This document shows, in pieces, positions 30,061 through 38,128 of a stretch of DNA of 44,060 nt (position 1 is the first letter of the stretch; every line of letters starts with the position of its first letter). The stretch is from Candidatus Kuenenia stuttgartensis (lineage in GTDB: Bacteria; Planctomycetota; Planctomycetia; Gemmatales; Gemmataceae). The DNA is taken from NCBI GenBank assembly GCA_945897965.1, contig CAMDHK010000008.1, forward strand, positions 1 to 44,060, read 5' to 3'. Below the pieces are notes generated by a model. That model saw nothing but the letters and a program-made list of their open reading frames with translations. It searched no databases and was not told the DNA's origin. The position numbers and the translations under genes were made by a program.

Positions 30061-30084
30061 AACTACTATTAATGAATAATAGTT
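30061..30084. promoter_or_regulatory. Inverted repeat upstream of fdxA
   Basis: AACTACTATT (30061-30070) - aatg - AATAATAGTT (30075-30084), a 10-bp dyad with one mismatch. A TTGACA lies at 30003-30008, but its spacing to the nearest -10-like TATGCT (21 bp) is too long for a confident promoter. The element sits about 55 bases before the ferredoxin start and may be an operator. Confidence 0.3.
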
Positions 30085-30138
30085 GGCATGAAATGCATAA
30101 CTTATTTGACCATGTTAATTTGGGAAAGGAATTTTACG

Positions 30139-30444
30139 ATGGCTCATGTTGTAACCCAACCCTGCAATGACTGCAAATACACTGATTGTGTAGCTGTTTG
30201 CCCTGTAGAATGCTTCTACATGGATGATAAAATGGTATATATCGACCCAGCAGATTGCATCGATTGTGAAGCGTGCGTTCCTGAATGCCCAGTTGAGGCA
30301 ATCTTTTCCGAATCCAGCGTACCTGGCCAATGGAAAAGCTTTATACAGCTAAACACGGATCGAACCAAGATTCTCAAAACTAGCAAAGGCCATATCACAG
30401 AAAAGCAAGATCCGCTTGAAGGCCCTGAGTGCAAAAAGAAATAA
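30139..30444 (+). CDS. fdxA: 7Fe ferredoxin (one 3Fe-4S and one 4Fe-4S cluster)
   Basis: A small cytoplasmic electron carrier of 101 residues. The N-terminal cluster motif [18 protein letters not shown] and the second motif [16 protein letters not shown] give the pattern of FdxA-type 7Fe ferredoxins, where one Cys set lacks the residue for a full 4Fe cluster. The extended C-terminal half ([17 protein letters not shown]...) is also usual for this family. The start at 30139 is favoured by AAAGGA upstream and by the family N-terminus MAHVVTQPC. An upstream in-frame ATG at 30088 would add 17 unlikely residues. It is monocistronic, ending at a strong terminator. Confidence 0.96.
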   Translation: MAHVVTQPCNDCKYTDCVAVCPVECFYMDDKMVYIDPADCIDCEACVPECPVEAIFSESSVPGQWKSFIQLNTDRTKILKTSKGHITEKQDPLEGPECKKK

Positions 30445-30466
30445 GTTACCTGTCATATTTTTATCT

Positions 30467-30509
30467 AAAAGGTTCATCTGAAAATCCCTTTGTCAGATGA
30501 ACCTTTTTT
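30467..30509 (+). terminator. Rho-independent terminator of fdxA
   Basis: AAAAGGTTCATCTG (30467-30480), a 13-nt loop, CAGATGAACCTTTTTT (30494-30509). The ferrochelatase frame has an in-frame ATG at 30497 within the second arm, so that ATG is not used; the start lies downstream at 30530. Confidence 0.92.
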
Positions 30510-30529
30510 CAACTCAAATTGGAACATCC

Positions 30530-31504
30530 ATGAATCTAACTGGAATTTTGATCGTTCAGCTAGGCACACCGGACGAACCAACGGGTCCCGCTTTACGTAG
30601 GTACTTAAAACAATTCTTATCAGACCCAAGGCTTATTGAGATACCAAAGTTAATATGGTGGCCGATCTTAAACCTGTTGATACTTAATTTACGCCCAAAA
30701 CAATCAGCCAAAAAATATGCTCGCGTATGGGATGAAAAAACCGGCTCCCCTTTGATGCATTTCACACAAATGCAAACCAAATTATTGCAAGAGAAATTCC
30801 CTGGAACTCCTGTGGGATTCGGGATGCAAATTGGAAATCCTGCATTGCTTGAAACGATCAAAAAAATGGTTGCTCAAGGCATAGAAAAAATCATCGTTTT
30901 CCCAATGTATCCTCAATACTCAGCAACAACAACAGCTTCAGCAATGGATACCCTAGGCATGGCACTGCAGAAAATCCGCAGAGTACCCGCCATCAGGTTT
31001 ATTCCTCCTTATTACCAACACCCAGCATATATCAAGGCATTAGCTACCATTATCCGCGAACAGGAAGCCAAACTTAGCTGGAAACCCGACCACCACTTAA
31101 TCAGCTTTCATGGCATCCCGATTTCATACTGCCAGCGGGGCGATGTTTACGCAACGCATGTAAAACGAACAACTTTTGCGTTGGTCAAAGAGATGGGTTG
31201 GTCTCGAGATTACTGGACACAATCTTTCCAATCTTTGTTCGGAAGAGAAGAATGGCTTAAACCCTACACCGAAGAAACCTTGAAAAAGATGGCCAAAAAG
31301 GGCATTAAAAAGATCTTCGTAAGTACACCAGGATTCACCTCTGATTGCTTGGAAACTATTGACGAAATTGGTCACGAAGCCAAGGAAGTGTTTGTTGAAG
31401 CTGGAGGAGAAGAACTTTTCCAGTGCCCTTGCCTAAATGATCACCCAGCTTGGATTGAAGCAATGAAAACCATTGTTGAAGAAGAAGGGGCTGGCTGGCT
31501 TTAA
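30530..31504 (+). CDS. hemH: Ferrochelatase
   Basis: It inserts ferrous iron into protoporphyrin IX (or coproporphyrin III). The 324-residue protein has the family opening GILIVQLGTPDEP, the FPMYPQYSATTTAS segment, the catalytic His in ISFHGIPISY and the C-terminal Glu in SDCLETIDEIGHE. ARVWDEKTGSPL is also typical. The start is chosen downstream of the fdxA terminator, with GGA before the ATG. Protoporphyrinogen oxidase, the preceding step, is about 8 kb away at 20944. A SFHGIP motif plus a short length argue for a soluble or membrane-associated enzyme without the C-terminal membrane anchor seen in some cyanobacteria. Confidence 0.96.
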   Translation: MNLTGILIVQLGTPDEPTGPALRRYLKQFLSDPRLIEIPKLIWWPILNLLILNLRPKQSAKKYARVWDEKTGSPLMHFTQMQTKLLQEKFPGTPVGFGMQIGNPALLETIKKMVAQGIEKIIVFPMYPQYSATTTASAMDTLGMALQKIRRVPAIRFIPPYYQHPAYIKALATIIREQEAKLSWKPDHHLISFHGIPISYCQRGDVYATHVKRTTFALVKEMGWSRDYWTQSFQSLFGREEWLKPYTEETLKKMAKKGIKKIFVSTPGFTSDCLETIDEIGHEAKEVFVEAGGEELFQCPCLNDHPAWIEAMKTIVEEEGAGWL

Positions 31505-31723
31505 ACTAGATAAACCTTAGGGATTATTTCGACACTTAGGGTCATGCCCCTTGTAGTTGTTGTTCCGCATCGCTTTAATTCAACAACCAAAAATTAATCC
31601 ATCTTCCTGATTAGCAACCAACAACCAATCCGATAAGAATAGTGTCAGGGAGAACACCGAAGAGCACCTTGAAAGATTCTCACCCCACTTGTTTGAGTTT
31701 CGGCTTTTTGTTCTCTTGATTTG

Positions 31724-31762
31724 AAGTACGGCAGCGCATGGCAGCACTGCCGTACTTTTTTT
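31724..31762 (+). terminator. Terminator between hemH and the DUF1028 gene
   Basis: AAGTACGGCAG (31724-31734), 12-nt loop, CTGCCGTACTT (31747-31757), then a T-run to 31762. It is a perfect 11-bp stem with the T-run on the plus strand, overlapping the stop codon of the convergent minus-strand gene. The 219 bases between hemH and the stem show no gene. Confidence 0.85.
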
Positions 31763-32507
31763 ATTTCACCTTCAAAACCGCTTTAAATCTGCTAGTCAAG
31801 TTGGCAACACGAATAAGCTCATCGATAGGGTTTGGATGATCATCAACCCTGAAGTCCAACCATCGGTCGCCTAAAGAATTAGGTCCACCATTTGGTTTTA
31901 CCACTAAAAGAGCAGCGGATTGTTTCCCGCGCTTGTCTCCACCCGCTTTTTCGCCCGCTGCCAAGGAAAAAAGAAGCCTGACCCCCAACGAACCTTTAGT
32001 TTCTTCAAACCCTTTCGCCATAGAATCCAGCACCTCGGGGCCGGTTAGAAGATTACCTTGGCAAGTATAATTTTTCCCTGCTTTGGCCCCAGCCCACGGG
32101 TTACACTTTGCTCCCGTGTAATTTGCTGTCATGCCATTCTTATCAACAACACCTATCTGCCTAATTTCACGGCCCGAATCAGCTTTTATCAGTTCATCAA
32201 GAGTTTCCTTGGCGTTTTTCCCTTTACCCATTAGTTCAAGTGCCGCATTACCCAAAAGAACATTTACGCTTGCCTGAGTCGCAACTGCCCCTACCCCGGC
32301 TTTGGCCCATGAAACCGCACTACCAACTGCCAAGTATTTGGATGCAACTGCGATACCCCACTCGTTAGTTTCGGGATCAAATGCAACTATCGAAAAAGTG
32401 TTGCAAGTGGCGCGATCGTCGGCAGGTTGAGCCAATAAATCGACTCCAGCAAGCAAACAAGCCAATGGAATAAAAAAGAAAGTGCAGGTGAAGATAAACT
32501 TTTTCAT
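31761..32507 (-). CDS. Secreted DUF1028 family protein (Ntn-hydrolase-like fold)
   Basis: The protein has 248 residues. A signal peptide (about 1-26, ending LLAQ) predicts export. The mature start ATCNTFSIVAFDPETNEWGIAVASK and the following AVGSAVSWAKAGVGAVATQA are the DUF1028 hallmark, related to N-terminal nucleophile hydrolases. GNLLTGPEVLDSM and DRWLDFRVDDHPNPIDEL match the C-terminal part. A role in peptide or amide hydrolysis is an inference from the fold and not demonstrated for this family. The start has AAGGA 9 bases upstream. It is a single-gene unit between convergent hemH and divergent 32589. Confidence 0.9.
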   Translation of the reverse strand: MKKFIFTCTFFFIPLACLLAGVDLLAQPADDRATCNTFSIVAFDPETNEWGIAVASKYLAVGSAVSWAKAGVGAVATQASVNVLLGNAALELMGKGKNAKETLDELIKADSGREIRQIGVVDKNGMTANYTGAKCNPWAGAKAGKNYTCQGNLLTGPEVLDSMAKGFEETKGSLGVRLLFSLAAGEKAGGDKRGKQSAALLVVKPNGGPNSLGDRWLDFRVDDHPNPIDELIRVANLTSRFKAVLKVK

Positions 32508-32588
32508 AATTATAATTCCTTCTCAAAGGGAACAAGTATAAATAACGTAAGTAAGAAAGAATTTTACCAACAGAAAAAGTATGATGCC

Positions 32589-32906
32589 ATGAAAGAATAT
32601 ATTCTTGTTACCGTGTGTTCAAAAAAAGAGGAAAGCGAAAATACCTTTTCTCAAAGGCTGAGCCTATTTTGGACCCAAATGCTTAGGCAAAACCTAGAAG
32701 AATTCGAAAAAGTATATGCGGAATGCAGTGAATTTGAAAATCATGCAGGACTCCTGGGTCGAAAGTACGCCATCTTGCCAGAACTTGCTAGCCCCCTCAA
32801 AACTAAACTCCTTAACGAAGGATTCGATGTCTTGGACATTGAAATCGATGACTTTTACTCTCCCTATGAAATCACTGCCCCAGATTGGATGCAAATCGAA
32901 CACTAG
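32589..32906 (+). CDS. Small protein of unknown function
   Basis: The protein has 105 residues with no signal peptide or membrane segment. It begins MKEYILVTVCSKKEE and includes a Trp-containing helix (RLSLFWTQMLRQNLEEFEK) and a negatively charged C-terminus (IEIDDFYSPYEITAPDW). I do not recognise a family. It sits 94 bp upstream of lpxB on the same strand, and the intervening stretch has a GC-rich hairpin-like TCGGGG / CCCCGA and a 12-bp palindrome (32976-32987). Confidence that it is a real gene is moderate, based on start position, composition and coding on the same strand as its neighbour. Confidence 0.6.
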   Translation: MKEYILVTVCSKKEESENTFSQRLSLFWTQMLRQNLEEFEKVYAECSEFENHAGLLGRKYAILPELASPLKTKLLNEGFDVLDIEIDDFYSPYEITAPDWMQIEH

Positions 32907-33000
32907 GATTTTTACCCTCGGGGAACCCCTCTTGCCCCCGATGCAACTAAATCATTATTCTTGTGCTGGAATAAAGTTCTCCAGAACAAGAGCGGAAGTC

Positions 33001-34155
33001 ATGAACATTTTTATAAGTGCCGGCGAACCAAGCGGTGATTTGCATGGCAGCAATCTAGCCAAGGCACTGTTAGCCCATAACCCGGCGATCGAATTATTTG
33101 GGTTTGGTGGCAGCAAGATGCAAGAAGCGAACTGCAAGCTAATTTATCCCTTGGCAGATTTTGCGGTGATGGGATTGTACCAAGCGTTGAAAGCCTATCC
33201 GCAATTCAAAAAAATCCTGCAACTAGCAATTGATCATTTTGTACGATGTAAGCCAGATGTTTTAGTTCTAATTGATTACCCAGGATTTCACTGGCATCTT
33301 GCTGCTGCTGCCAAAAAGCTAGGCATACCAGTCATCTATTTTGTGCCACCGCAAATATGGGCATGGGCATCCTGGCGAGTGAAAAAGATGCGCAGGCTTA
33401 CCGACCTCGTACTCTGCAATTTCCCCTTTGAAGAAACATGGTTCAAGCAGAACAATGTTCCTGCAAAGCTAATAGGCCACCCGTTTTACGATCAGATCCT
33501 AAACCAAAAACTTGATGAAGAATTTATAGCAGGAGAAAAATCAAAACCGGGATTGGTAATCGGGCTTCTTCCCGGCTCAAGAAACCAAGAAGTTGCAATG
33601 AATTTTGAAACCCTATTTAAGGCAGCAACACTCCTTAACAAACAACATCCGGAAACAAGATTTCTGGTTGCAGCATTTTCTGAAGCTCAGAAAACAACCA
33701 TTCTCGAAAAAATCAAAAACACCAATCTTCCAATCGAAGTTCATACAAGAAAAACCCCTGAAATCATGAACATGGCTTATGCCTGCGCCTCGGTTTCCGG
33801 ATCGGTAAGCCTGGAGCTTCTTGGAGCACAAACTCCTTCCGTCATTATTTTTCAAACATCGCCTCTGATGTCGATTGCTGCCCGCATACTTAAGAATACG
33901 CCCTACATCACTTTGGTAAATTTACTAGCAAAGAAAGAGTTGTTTCCTGAACGATTTGGCTATTATTGCAGTTCAAAGTGGGTAAGCGATCAACTAAGTG
34001 AATGGGTGAAATTCCCAGAAAAACGCAATTCATTGACACAAGAATTAGGCGCATTAAAGGCCTCAATCATTTCAGCAGGCGCATCCAAAAAAGGTGCAAT
34101 TGAAATCATTAACTTTATAGAAAACAAAAAAGCTCAGACAGCAAGTGCTGCCTGA
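33001..34155 (+). CDS. lpxB: Lipid-A-disaccharide synthase
   Basis: It joins UDP-2,3-diacylglucosamine to lipid X to form the lipid A disaccharide at the inner membrane face. The 384-residue protein has the family markers ISAGEPSGDLHGSNL (1-18), FGFGGSKMQ, FVPPQIWAWASWRVKKMRR, IGHPFYDQ and LPGSRNQEV. The reading frame is open further upstream (to 32716), but the family begins at the ATG at 33001, so the longer version is rejected. Together with kdsB at 41887 it supports a lipopolysaccharide outer membrane. The last codons contain the hairpin (34130-34159) that terminates the convergent gene. Confidence 0.97.
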   Translation: MNIFISAGEPSGDLHGSNLAKALLAHNPAIELFGFGGSKMQEANCKLIYPLADFAVMGLYQALKAYPQFKKILQLAIDHFVRCKPDVLVLIDYPGFHWHLAAAAKKLGIPVIYFVPPQIWAWASWRVKKMRRLTDLVLCNFPFEETWFKQNNVPAKLIGHPFYDQILNQKLDEEFIAGEKSKPGLVIGLLPGSRNQEVAMNFETLFKAATLLNKQHPETRFLVAAFSEAQKTTILEKIKNTNLPIEVHTRKTPEIMNMAYACASVSGSVSLELLGAQTPSVIIFQTSPLMSIAARILKNTPYITLVNLLAKKELFPERFGYYCSSKWVSDQLSEWVKFPEKRNSLTQELGALKASIISAGASKKGAIEIINFIENKKAQTASAA

Positions 34156-34159
34156 GCTT
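34125..34159 (-). terminator. Terminator of the outer-membrane barrel gene, within lpxB 3' end
   Basis: Read on the minus strand: AAGCTCAGGCAG, 6-nt loop, CTGTCTGAGCTT, then TTTTTG. The stem is 12 bp with one G-U pair on the minus-strand RNA, but an A-C mismatch in the plus-strand RNA. It therefore works best for the minus strand, and it overlaps the last lpxB codons. Confidence 0.8.
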
Positions 34160-34177
34160 AAATGATTGAAAACCTAA

Positions 34178-35053
34178 TTAGAATTGAATCCCACCATTAT
34201 AAAGCAAAGAAATATTAGATAAATCGCTGTTGTTCTGGCTTTGCAAAACATCACTCCACATGTAATCCCACTCCAACCTAAGACCTGCAATCAAATTGAC
34301 CTTTCCAAAAGGTATTTGCAAATCAGAATGGATCGAAAGAAATACAGCACCAACAGTATCTTTCAAGTTTGGGAAACCAACAAATTCAGTTTTTGCCGAA
34401 CCATATCTACCACCAACATCGCCACCAATTCGCCAAGAGTTATCTTTATTAAACGCATCACCTCGGAGGTAATACTCTTTCCCACCCGATAAGTTAACAA
34501 AAGTGGTATTCAAAGAGATAATACCAACTGTGGGATTAAGTGTGATTGATCTATTAACACCAATACCAAATTCACCACTACGATCGAGATAAGGAAGGTT
34601 AAAAAGTTGAATATTCTGTTCTCGATTATTGCTGTTGTAATGTGTGTTTGAAATACCAAGATCAACAACCCAAGCTTGGTCTGCGTCGGCATTGAAGAAG
34701 AGCGAGCGAGCACCACCGCCAATATTCCAACCTGTCTGCAATACACTATTATAATTGCCACCGCCTACGGTAAATTCTGGCCCTGTCCTAAAATAGGTTT
34801 CAAGAAGAATGGGCCCGGATTTGCATTTGCCTGTGGGCCCGCAACAACCGGCGTCCCTAGGATATAAAATCCATTCCGAGAGGGTTGCCCGAGTGGGATT
34901 TATGGTCGGGCTTTGGTTATCAGAATCATTCAAGTTCCCAATGGAACTTGGAGTTGGAGTGCCATATCCCGCAGAGGGATCTTGCCCCCAACTTCGATTT
35001 CCAAGTATTCCAAGAATTCCCAAACTCAAAAACAAAATCTTCAATGCTTTCAT
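34178..35053 (-). CDS. Planctomycete-type outer-membrane beta-barrel protein
   Basis: The protein has 291 residues. A signal peptide (about 1-23, ending SWGQ) is followed by a linker with many Ser/Thr/Pro/Asn residues (24-70). A short Cys cluster (DAGCCGPTGKCKSG, about 68-81) precedes a region of alternating strands with aromatic residues (TVGGGNYNSVLQTGWNIGGG, WVVDLGISNTHYNSN, IIGIISLNTTFVN-like segments) ending in a terminal Phe (NGGIQF), the signature of an outer-membrane barrel. The pattern resembles BBP7-like barrels of planctomycetes. GAGG lies 5 bases before the ATG. It ends in its own terminator inside lpxB. Confidence 0.8.
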   Translation of the reverse strand: MKALKILFLSLGILGILGNRSWGQDPSAGYGTPTPSSIGNLNDSDNQSPTINPTRATLSEWILYPRDAGCCGPTGKCKSGPILLETYFRTGPEFTVGGGNYNSVLQTGWNIGGGARSLFFNADADQAWVVDLGISNTHYNSNNREQNIQLFNLPYLDRSGEFGIGVNRSITLNPTVGIISLNTTFVNLSGGKEYYLRGDAFNKDNSWRIGGDVGGRYGSAKTEFVGFPNLKDTVGAVFLSIHSDLQIPFGKVNLIAGLRLEWDYMWSDVLQSQNNSDLSNISLLYNGGIQF

Positions 35054-35434
35054 TCCAACCTCGCGACTAGAAGCGACGAGAAACTTCAGTGCTTGGCTTT
35101 ATCCAAACTCCTGAAACTTAATCACTACACTTGAACGCCTAAAGCCTTTTAAAGACAAAAAGGTATCCAATTATTCATCGGCTTATATTTGGGAAGAATT
35201 TAACAAGAATGCCGCTTGTGATGAAAATAAAGCTTTTGTGGCTTGTAAGCAATAAGATGGGCAATCATAAGGAACCCATTCTACCCATCTTTGCATAGCT
35301 TTACTCGAGGGCCCTGTTTATCGCGTTTGTTCAAAAAAAGGCAAAGCCCTACAAGATTTCAAATAGTTGGTTGCCCTCGCCCAAGTTTTCAAAGATAATT
35401 CGTTTACCCGAAAAAACGAAATGGAGACTTTAAA
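35054..35434. other. Divergent intergenic region, barrel gene / propeller-cytochrome gene
   Basis: This 381-base region between two divergent genes has no RNA gene and no credible open frame. It must hold both promoters, but I see no close match to a -35/-10 pair and no strong palindrome. Confidence 0.4.
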
Positions 35435-37324
35435 ATGTTAATCTGGAAAATGAATCCTCTGCTCTTAGCTATTTTAGCCTTTGCTTTGTTGAATCCAAAT
35501 CAACTCAGGGCGGGCCAATCCAACAGCCTTATGGATGTTTCGCTGGACGGGAAAAGAATTGCGGTTGCGAATACCGACAGTGGAACCGTAACTGTATTTG
35601 ATGTTCAATCGAGAAAACCCATTGCAGAAATCCCCGTTGGAACAAAACCTGAAGGAGTCACATGGATAGGGAAAAGCCCTCTCCTTGCAGTGACGCTTTA
35701 TTCAGAAGACAAAGTCGTGATCATTGATTGCGAAAAATTATCCGTGGTAAAAACCATCACAACTGAAGATGAACCCTACGGAATAGTATCAACGCTAGAT
35801 GGAAAAAAACTTTATGTTAGCCATGAATACCCCGGTAAGATCTCCGAAATCAATACTGCAGACTTCAAAGTTACCCAGCTATTTAATGCAGGAAAAATGA
35901 CCCGAGGAATTGCATTATCCCCTGATGAAAAGAACTTATTTGTAACGGAATTTTATACCGCCTCTGTCAATAAGCTGGATGCTACAACAGGTAAAAGGCT
36001 AGACCAATGGAAAGGAAGGGATGATGACAATCTTGCACGCCAAATCACCGCTCACCCAACCAGGCCCAAAGTTTATTATCCTCACATTCGTTCCCGCACC
36101 CATATCATCGATGCGGATGGCTCTATTTTTCCGGAATTTACTATTTGCGACACTTCAGGTTTGCCCGACAAAACAAGACGCATGACGGTTGCAATGGATA
36201 CCTTCAATGGAGTCTATGTTGTTGCAACTCCTTGGGAAACCGCAGTTTCACCTGATGGCAAAACCCTTTACGTAATTTATTCTGGCACGAATGATATGAA
36301 TATCTGCAAGGTAATGGATGATGATTATTCTGAAATTCAGAGGGTGGGAACTGCAGTAAGAATTGGAGTAAACCCGCGAGCTATCCGGGTGAACCCAAAT
36401 GGTAAAGAAGTTTATGTTTACAACGCACTAGAATTTACTTTAACTATTCATGAACCCACAACGATGACAAAACTGGCAAGCATGAAATCTTGCGACCCGC
36501 CCAAAAGCCCAGAATGGGTACGAGGCAAAATCCTTTTCGCCACCTCACTTTCCCCTATGACTTCGCGCAGATGGGTTGCCTGCTTCTCATGCCATCCCGA
36601 TGGCAATTCTGATGGCAGAATTTGGGACAACCCCGAAGGGTTACGAAAAACTCCACCAATGGCTGGATTGGCCCACACACACCCGTTGCATTGGTCTGCT
36701 GATCGGGATGAAGTTCAAGATTTCGAATACACGATCCGTGGCAAGTTGATGCGTGGGTACGGCCTAACGAGAGGGCCGCTCACCCCTAAAAACGGGTTTG
36801 AAAAAACCGAACTCAAGGAGAAACTTTCGGGCAAATCTGCAGACCTTGATGCGCTCGCAATTTACACGAACTCTTTTGGTTTTACTCTTTCGCCCCATAT
36901 CGAGGCCCCGGGCAAACTTTCGAAACAAGCCGAGCGGGGCAAGGCTTTGTTCTTTAACAATCAAGTAGCCTGCGCTTCATGCCATTCTGGCCCCTATTAT
37001 TCTGACAGCCAACTTGGGGCCAAAGGAAAAGTTCATGATGTGGGAACAGGCAACGATGACCCATCTGAAAAAATCGGGCCTCAGTACGATACACCAACTT
37101 TGCTAGGGCTTTACCGCAGTGCACCCTACCTTCACCACGGCAAAGCCAAAACCCTGATGGAAGTGCTAACTACCCAGAATTTAAAAGACAAGCATGGTAA
37201 AACGAGCCATCTTTCTATTTCCGAGAAAGAAGATTTAGTAGAATTTCTTAAGGCGTTACCTTACGAGATGCCGCCTGATGAAACGCCCAATACTGTCAAG
37301 TTTCGATTTACACCTAAAAAGTAA
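35435..37324 (+). CDS. YVTN beta-propeller fused to a di-haem cytochrome c domain
   Basis: The protein has 629 residues. A signal peptide (about 7-27) predicts export. Residues 30-345 form a propeller of YVTN-type blades (ISVANTDSGTV-like, KKLYVSHEYPGKISEI, KEVYVYNALEFTLTI). Two c-type haem motifs follow: C383-F-S-C-H387 and C513-A-S-C-H517, in a MauG/cytochrome-peroxidase-like C-terminal region with APYLHHGKAKTLMEVL, where a His/Met axial ligand pattern is typical. Such proteins are common in planctomycetes, but their redox partners are unknown. The start has GGAG 8 bases upstream. It begins the rightward unit that continues to mtnA with 15-bp and 6-bp gaps. Confidence 0.9.
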   Translation: MLIWKMNPLLLAILAFALLNPNQLRAGQSNSLMDVSLDGKRIAVANTDSGTVTVFDVQSRKPIAEIPVGTKPEGVTWIGKSPLLAVTLYSEDKVVIIDCEKLSVVKTITTEDEPYGIVSTLDGKKLYVSHEYPGKISEINTADFKVTQLFNAGKMTRGIALSPDEKNLFVTEFYTASVNKLDATTGKRLDQWKGRDDDNLARQITAHPTRPKVYYPHIRSRTHIIDADGSIFPEFTICDTSGLPDKTRRMTVAMDTFNGVYVVATPWETAVSPDGKTLYVIYSGTNDMNICKVMDDDYSEIQRVGTAVRIGVNPRAIRVNPNGKEVYVYNALEFTLTIHEPTTMTKLASMKSCDPPKSPEWVRGKILFATSLSPMTSRRWVACFSCHPDGNSDGRIWDNPEGLRKTPPMAGLAHTHPLHWSADRDEVQDFEYTIRGKLMRGYGLTRGPLTPKNGFEKTELKEKLSGKSADLDALAIYTNSFGFTLSPHIEAPGKLSKQAERGKALFFNNQVACASCHSGPYYSDSQLGAKGKVHDVGTGNDDPSEKIGPQYDTPTLLGLYRSAPYLHHGKAKTLMEVLTTQNLKDKHGKTSHLSISEKEDLVEFLKALPYEMPPDETPNTVKFRFTPKK

Positions 37325-37339
37325 CATGGAGCGATTCGA

Positions 37340-38122
37340 TTGAGTAATGATTTAAAATCCCGGTACGATGCGGGAATAGAGCTCGCCCAAAAGGCGGCAA
37401 AAATTGCGATGGGGTACTACGAAACTGCCCTCGATATTGAATGGAAAAACGATGAAAGCCCAGTTACCGTTGCAGACAGAGAGGCCGAAAAATTCCTGCG
37501 CTCCTCACTCAATAAATATTTTAAACACGATGGGTTCCTAGGCGAAGAGTATGACGATGAACCGGGCGATTCTGGTTATCGCTGGATAATCGACCCCATT
37601 GATGGTACTCGTAATTTCGTCCGCGGGATACCAATTTGGGCCACTCTTTTAGGCCTCGAATATAAGGGCGAAATGCTGGCAGGCATCACCGTCGCCCCCG
37701 GCCTTAATCAAACCTATCGGGCTCTTAGAGGCGATGGCGCTTTTCGCAATGACATCAAAATCAATGTCTCAACCATCAACTCTTTGGGCGCTTCTCAACT
37801 CTTTTACTCCAGCATTTCCTGGTTTGTTAAAGCTGGTATGGAAAAAGAATTCCTTGCACTTGCTAGTGCAACAGAAAAGCAGCGGGGCTTTGGCGATTTC
37901 TATGGCTTCGTTCTTGTAGCCCAAGGCGCTGGAGAAATAATGATTGAACATGGCGTTCATGCTTGGGATGTTGCTTCTATCATTCCACTCATTGAGGAAG
38001 CAGGCGGCAAATTCTCTGACTGGAAAGGCAATAAATCCATTTATGCACCCGATGTATTGGTAACTAATGGCATACTTCACCAGCAAATTCTTGACAGACT
38101 CGCCAACAAAATTCATAGGTAA
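37340..38122 (+). CDS. hisN: Inositol monophosphatase family protein, probably histidinol-phosphatase (HisN)
   Basis: The 260-residue protein has the metal-site motifs of the IMPase family: E69-E in LGEEYDDE, DPIDGTRNFVRGIPIW and HAWDVASIIPLIEEAGG. The segment RGFGDFYGFVLVAQGAGEIMIE resembles HisN-type histidinol-phosphatases, which perform the penultimate step of histidine synthesis; an inositol or other sugar phosphatase remains possible. The start is TTG at 37340 (MSNDLKSRYD) with GGAG 8 bases upstream. It follows the cytochrome gene by 15 bp and precedes mtnA by 6 bp, so all three are probably co-transcribed, though their functions are unrelated. Confidence 0.9.
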   Translation: MSNDLKSRYDAGIELAQKAAKIAMGYYETALDIEWKNDESPVTVADREAEKFLRSSLNKYFKHDGFLGEEYDDEPGDSGYRWIIDPIDGTRNFVRGIPIWATLLGLEYKGEMLAGITVAPGLNQTYRALRGDGAFRNDIKINVSTINSLGASQLFYSSISWFVKAGMEKEFLALASATEKQRGFGDFYGFVLVAQGAGEIMIEHGVHAWDVASIIPLIEEAGGKFSDWKGNKSIYAPDVLVTNGILHQQILDRLANKIHR

Positions 38123-38128
38123 GAAAAT

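Noticed and set aside
30497-30529. Upstream start of hemH at the ATG at 30497
   Set aside because: That ATG lies in the second arm of the fdxA terminator, has no ribosome site, and the family N-terminus begins at 30530.
32976-32987. LexA-like operator (GTTCTCCAGAAC) before lpxB
   Set aside because: It is a 12-bp palindrome but does not match the known LexA spacing and is too close to the start codon; chance is likely.
32716-33000. N-terminal extension of lpxB
   Set aside because: The open frame overlaps the 105-residue gene in another frame and lacks any family similarity; LpxB begins at the ATG at 33001.
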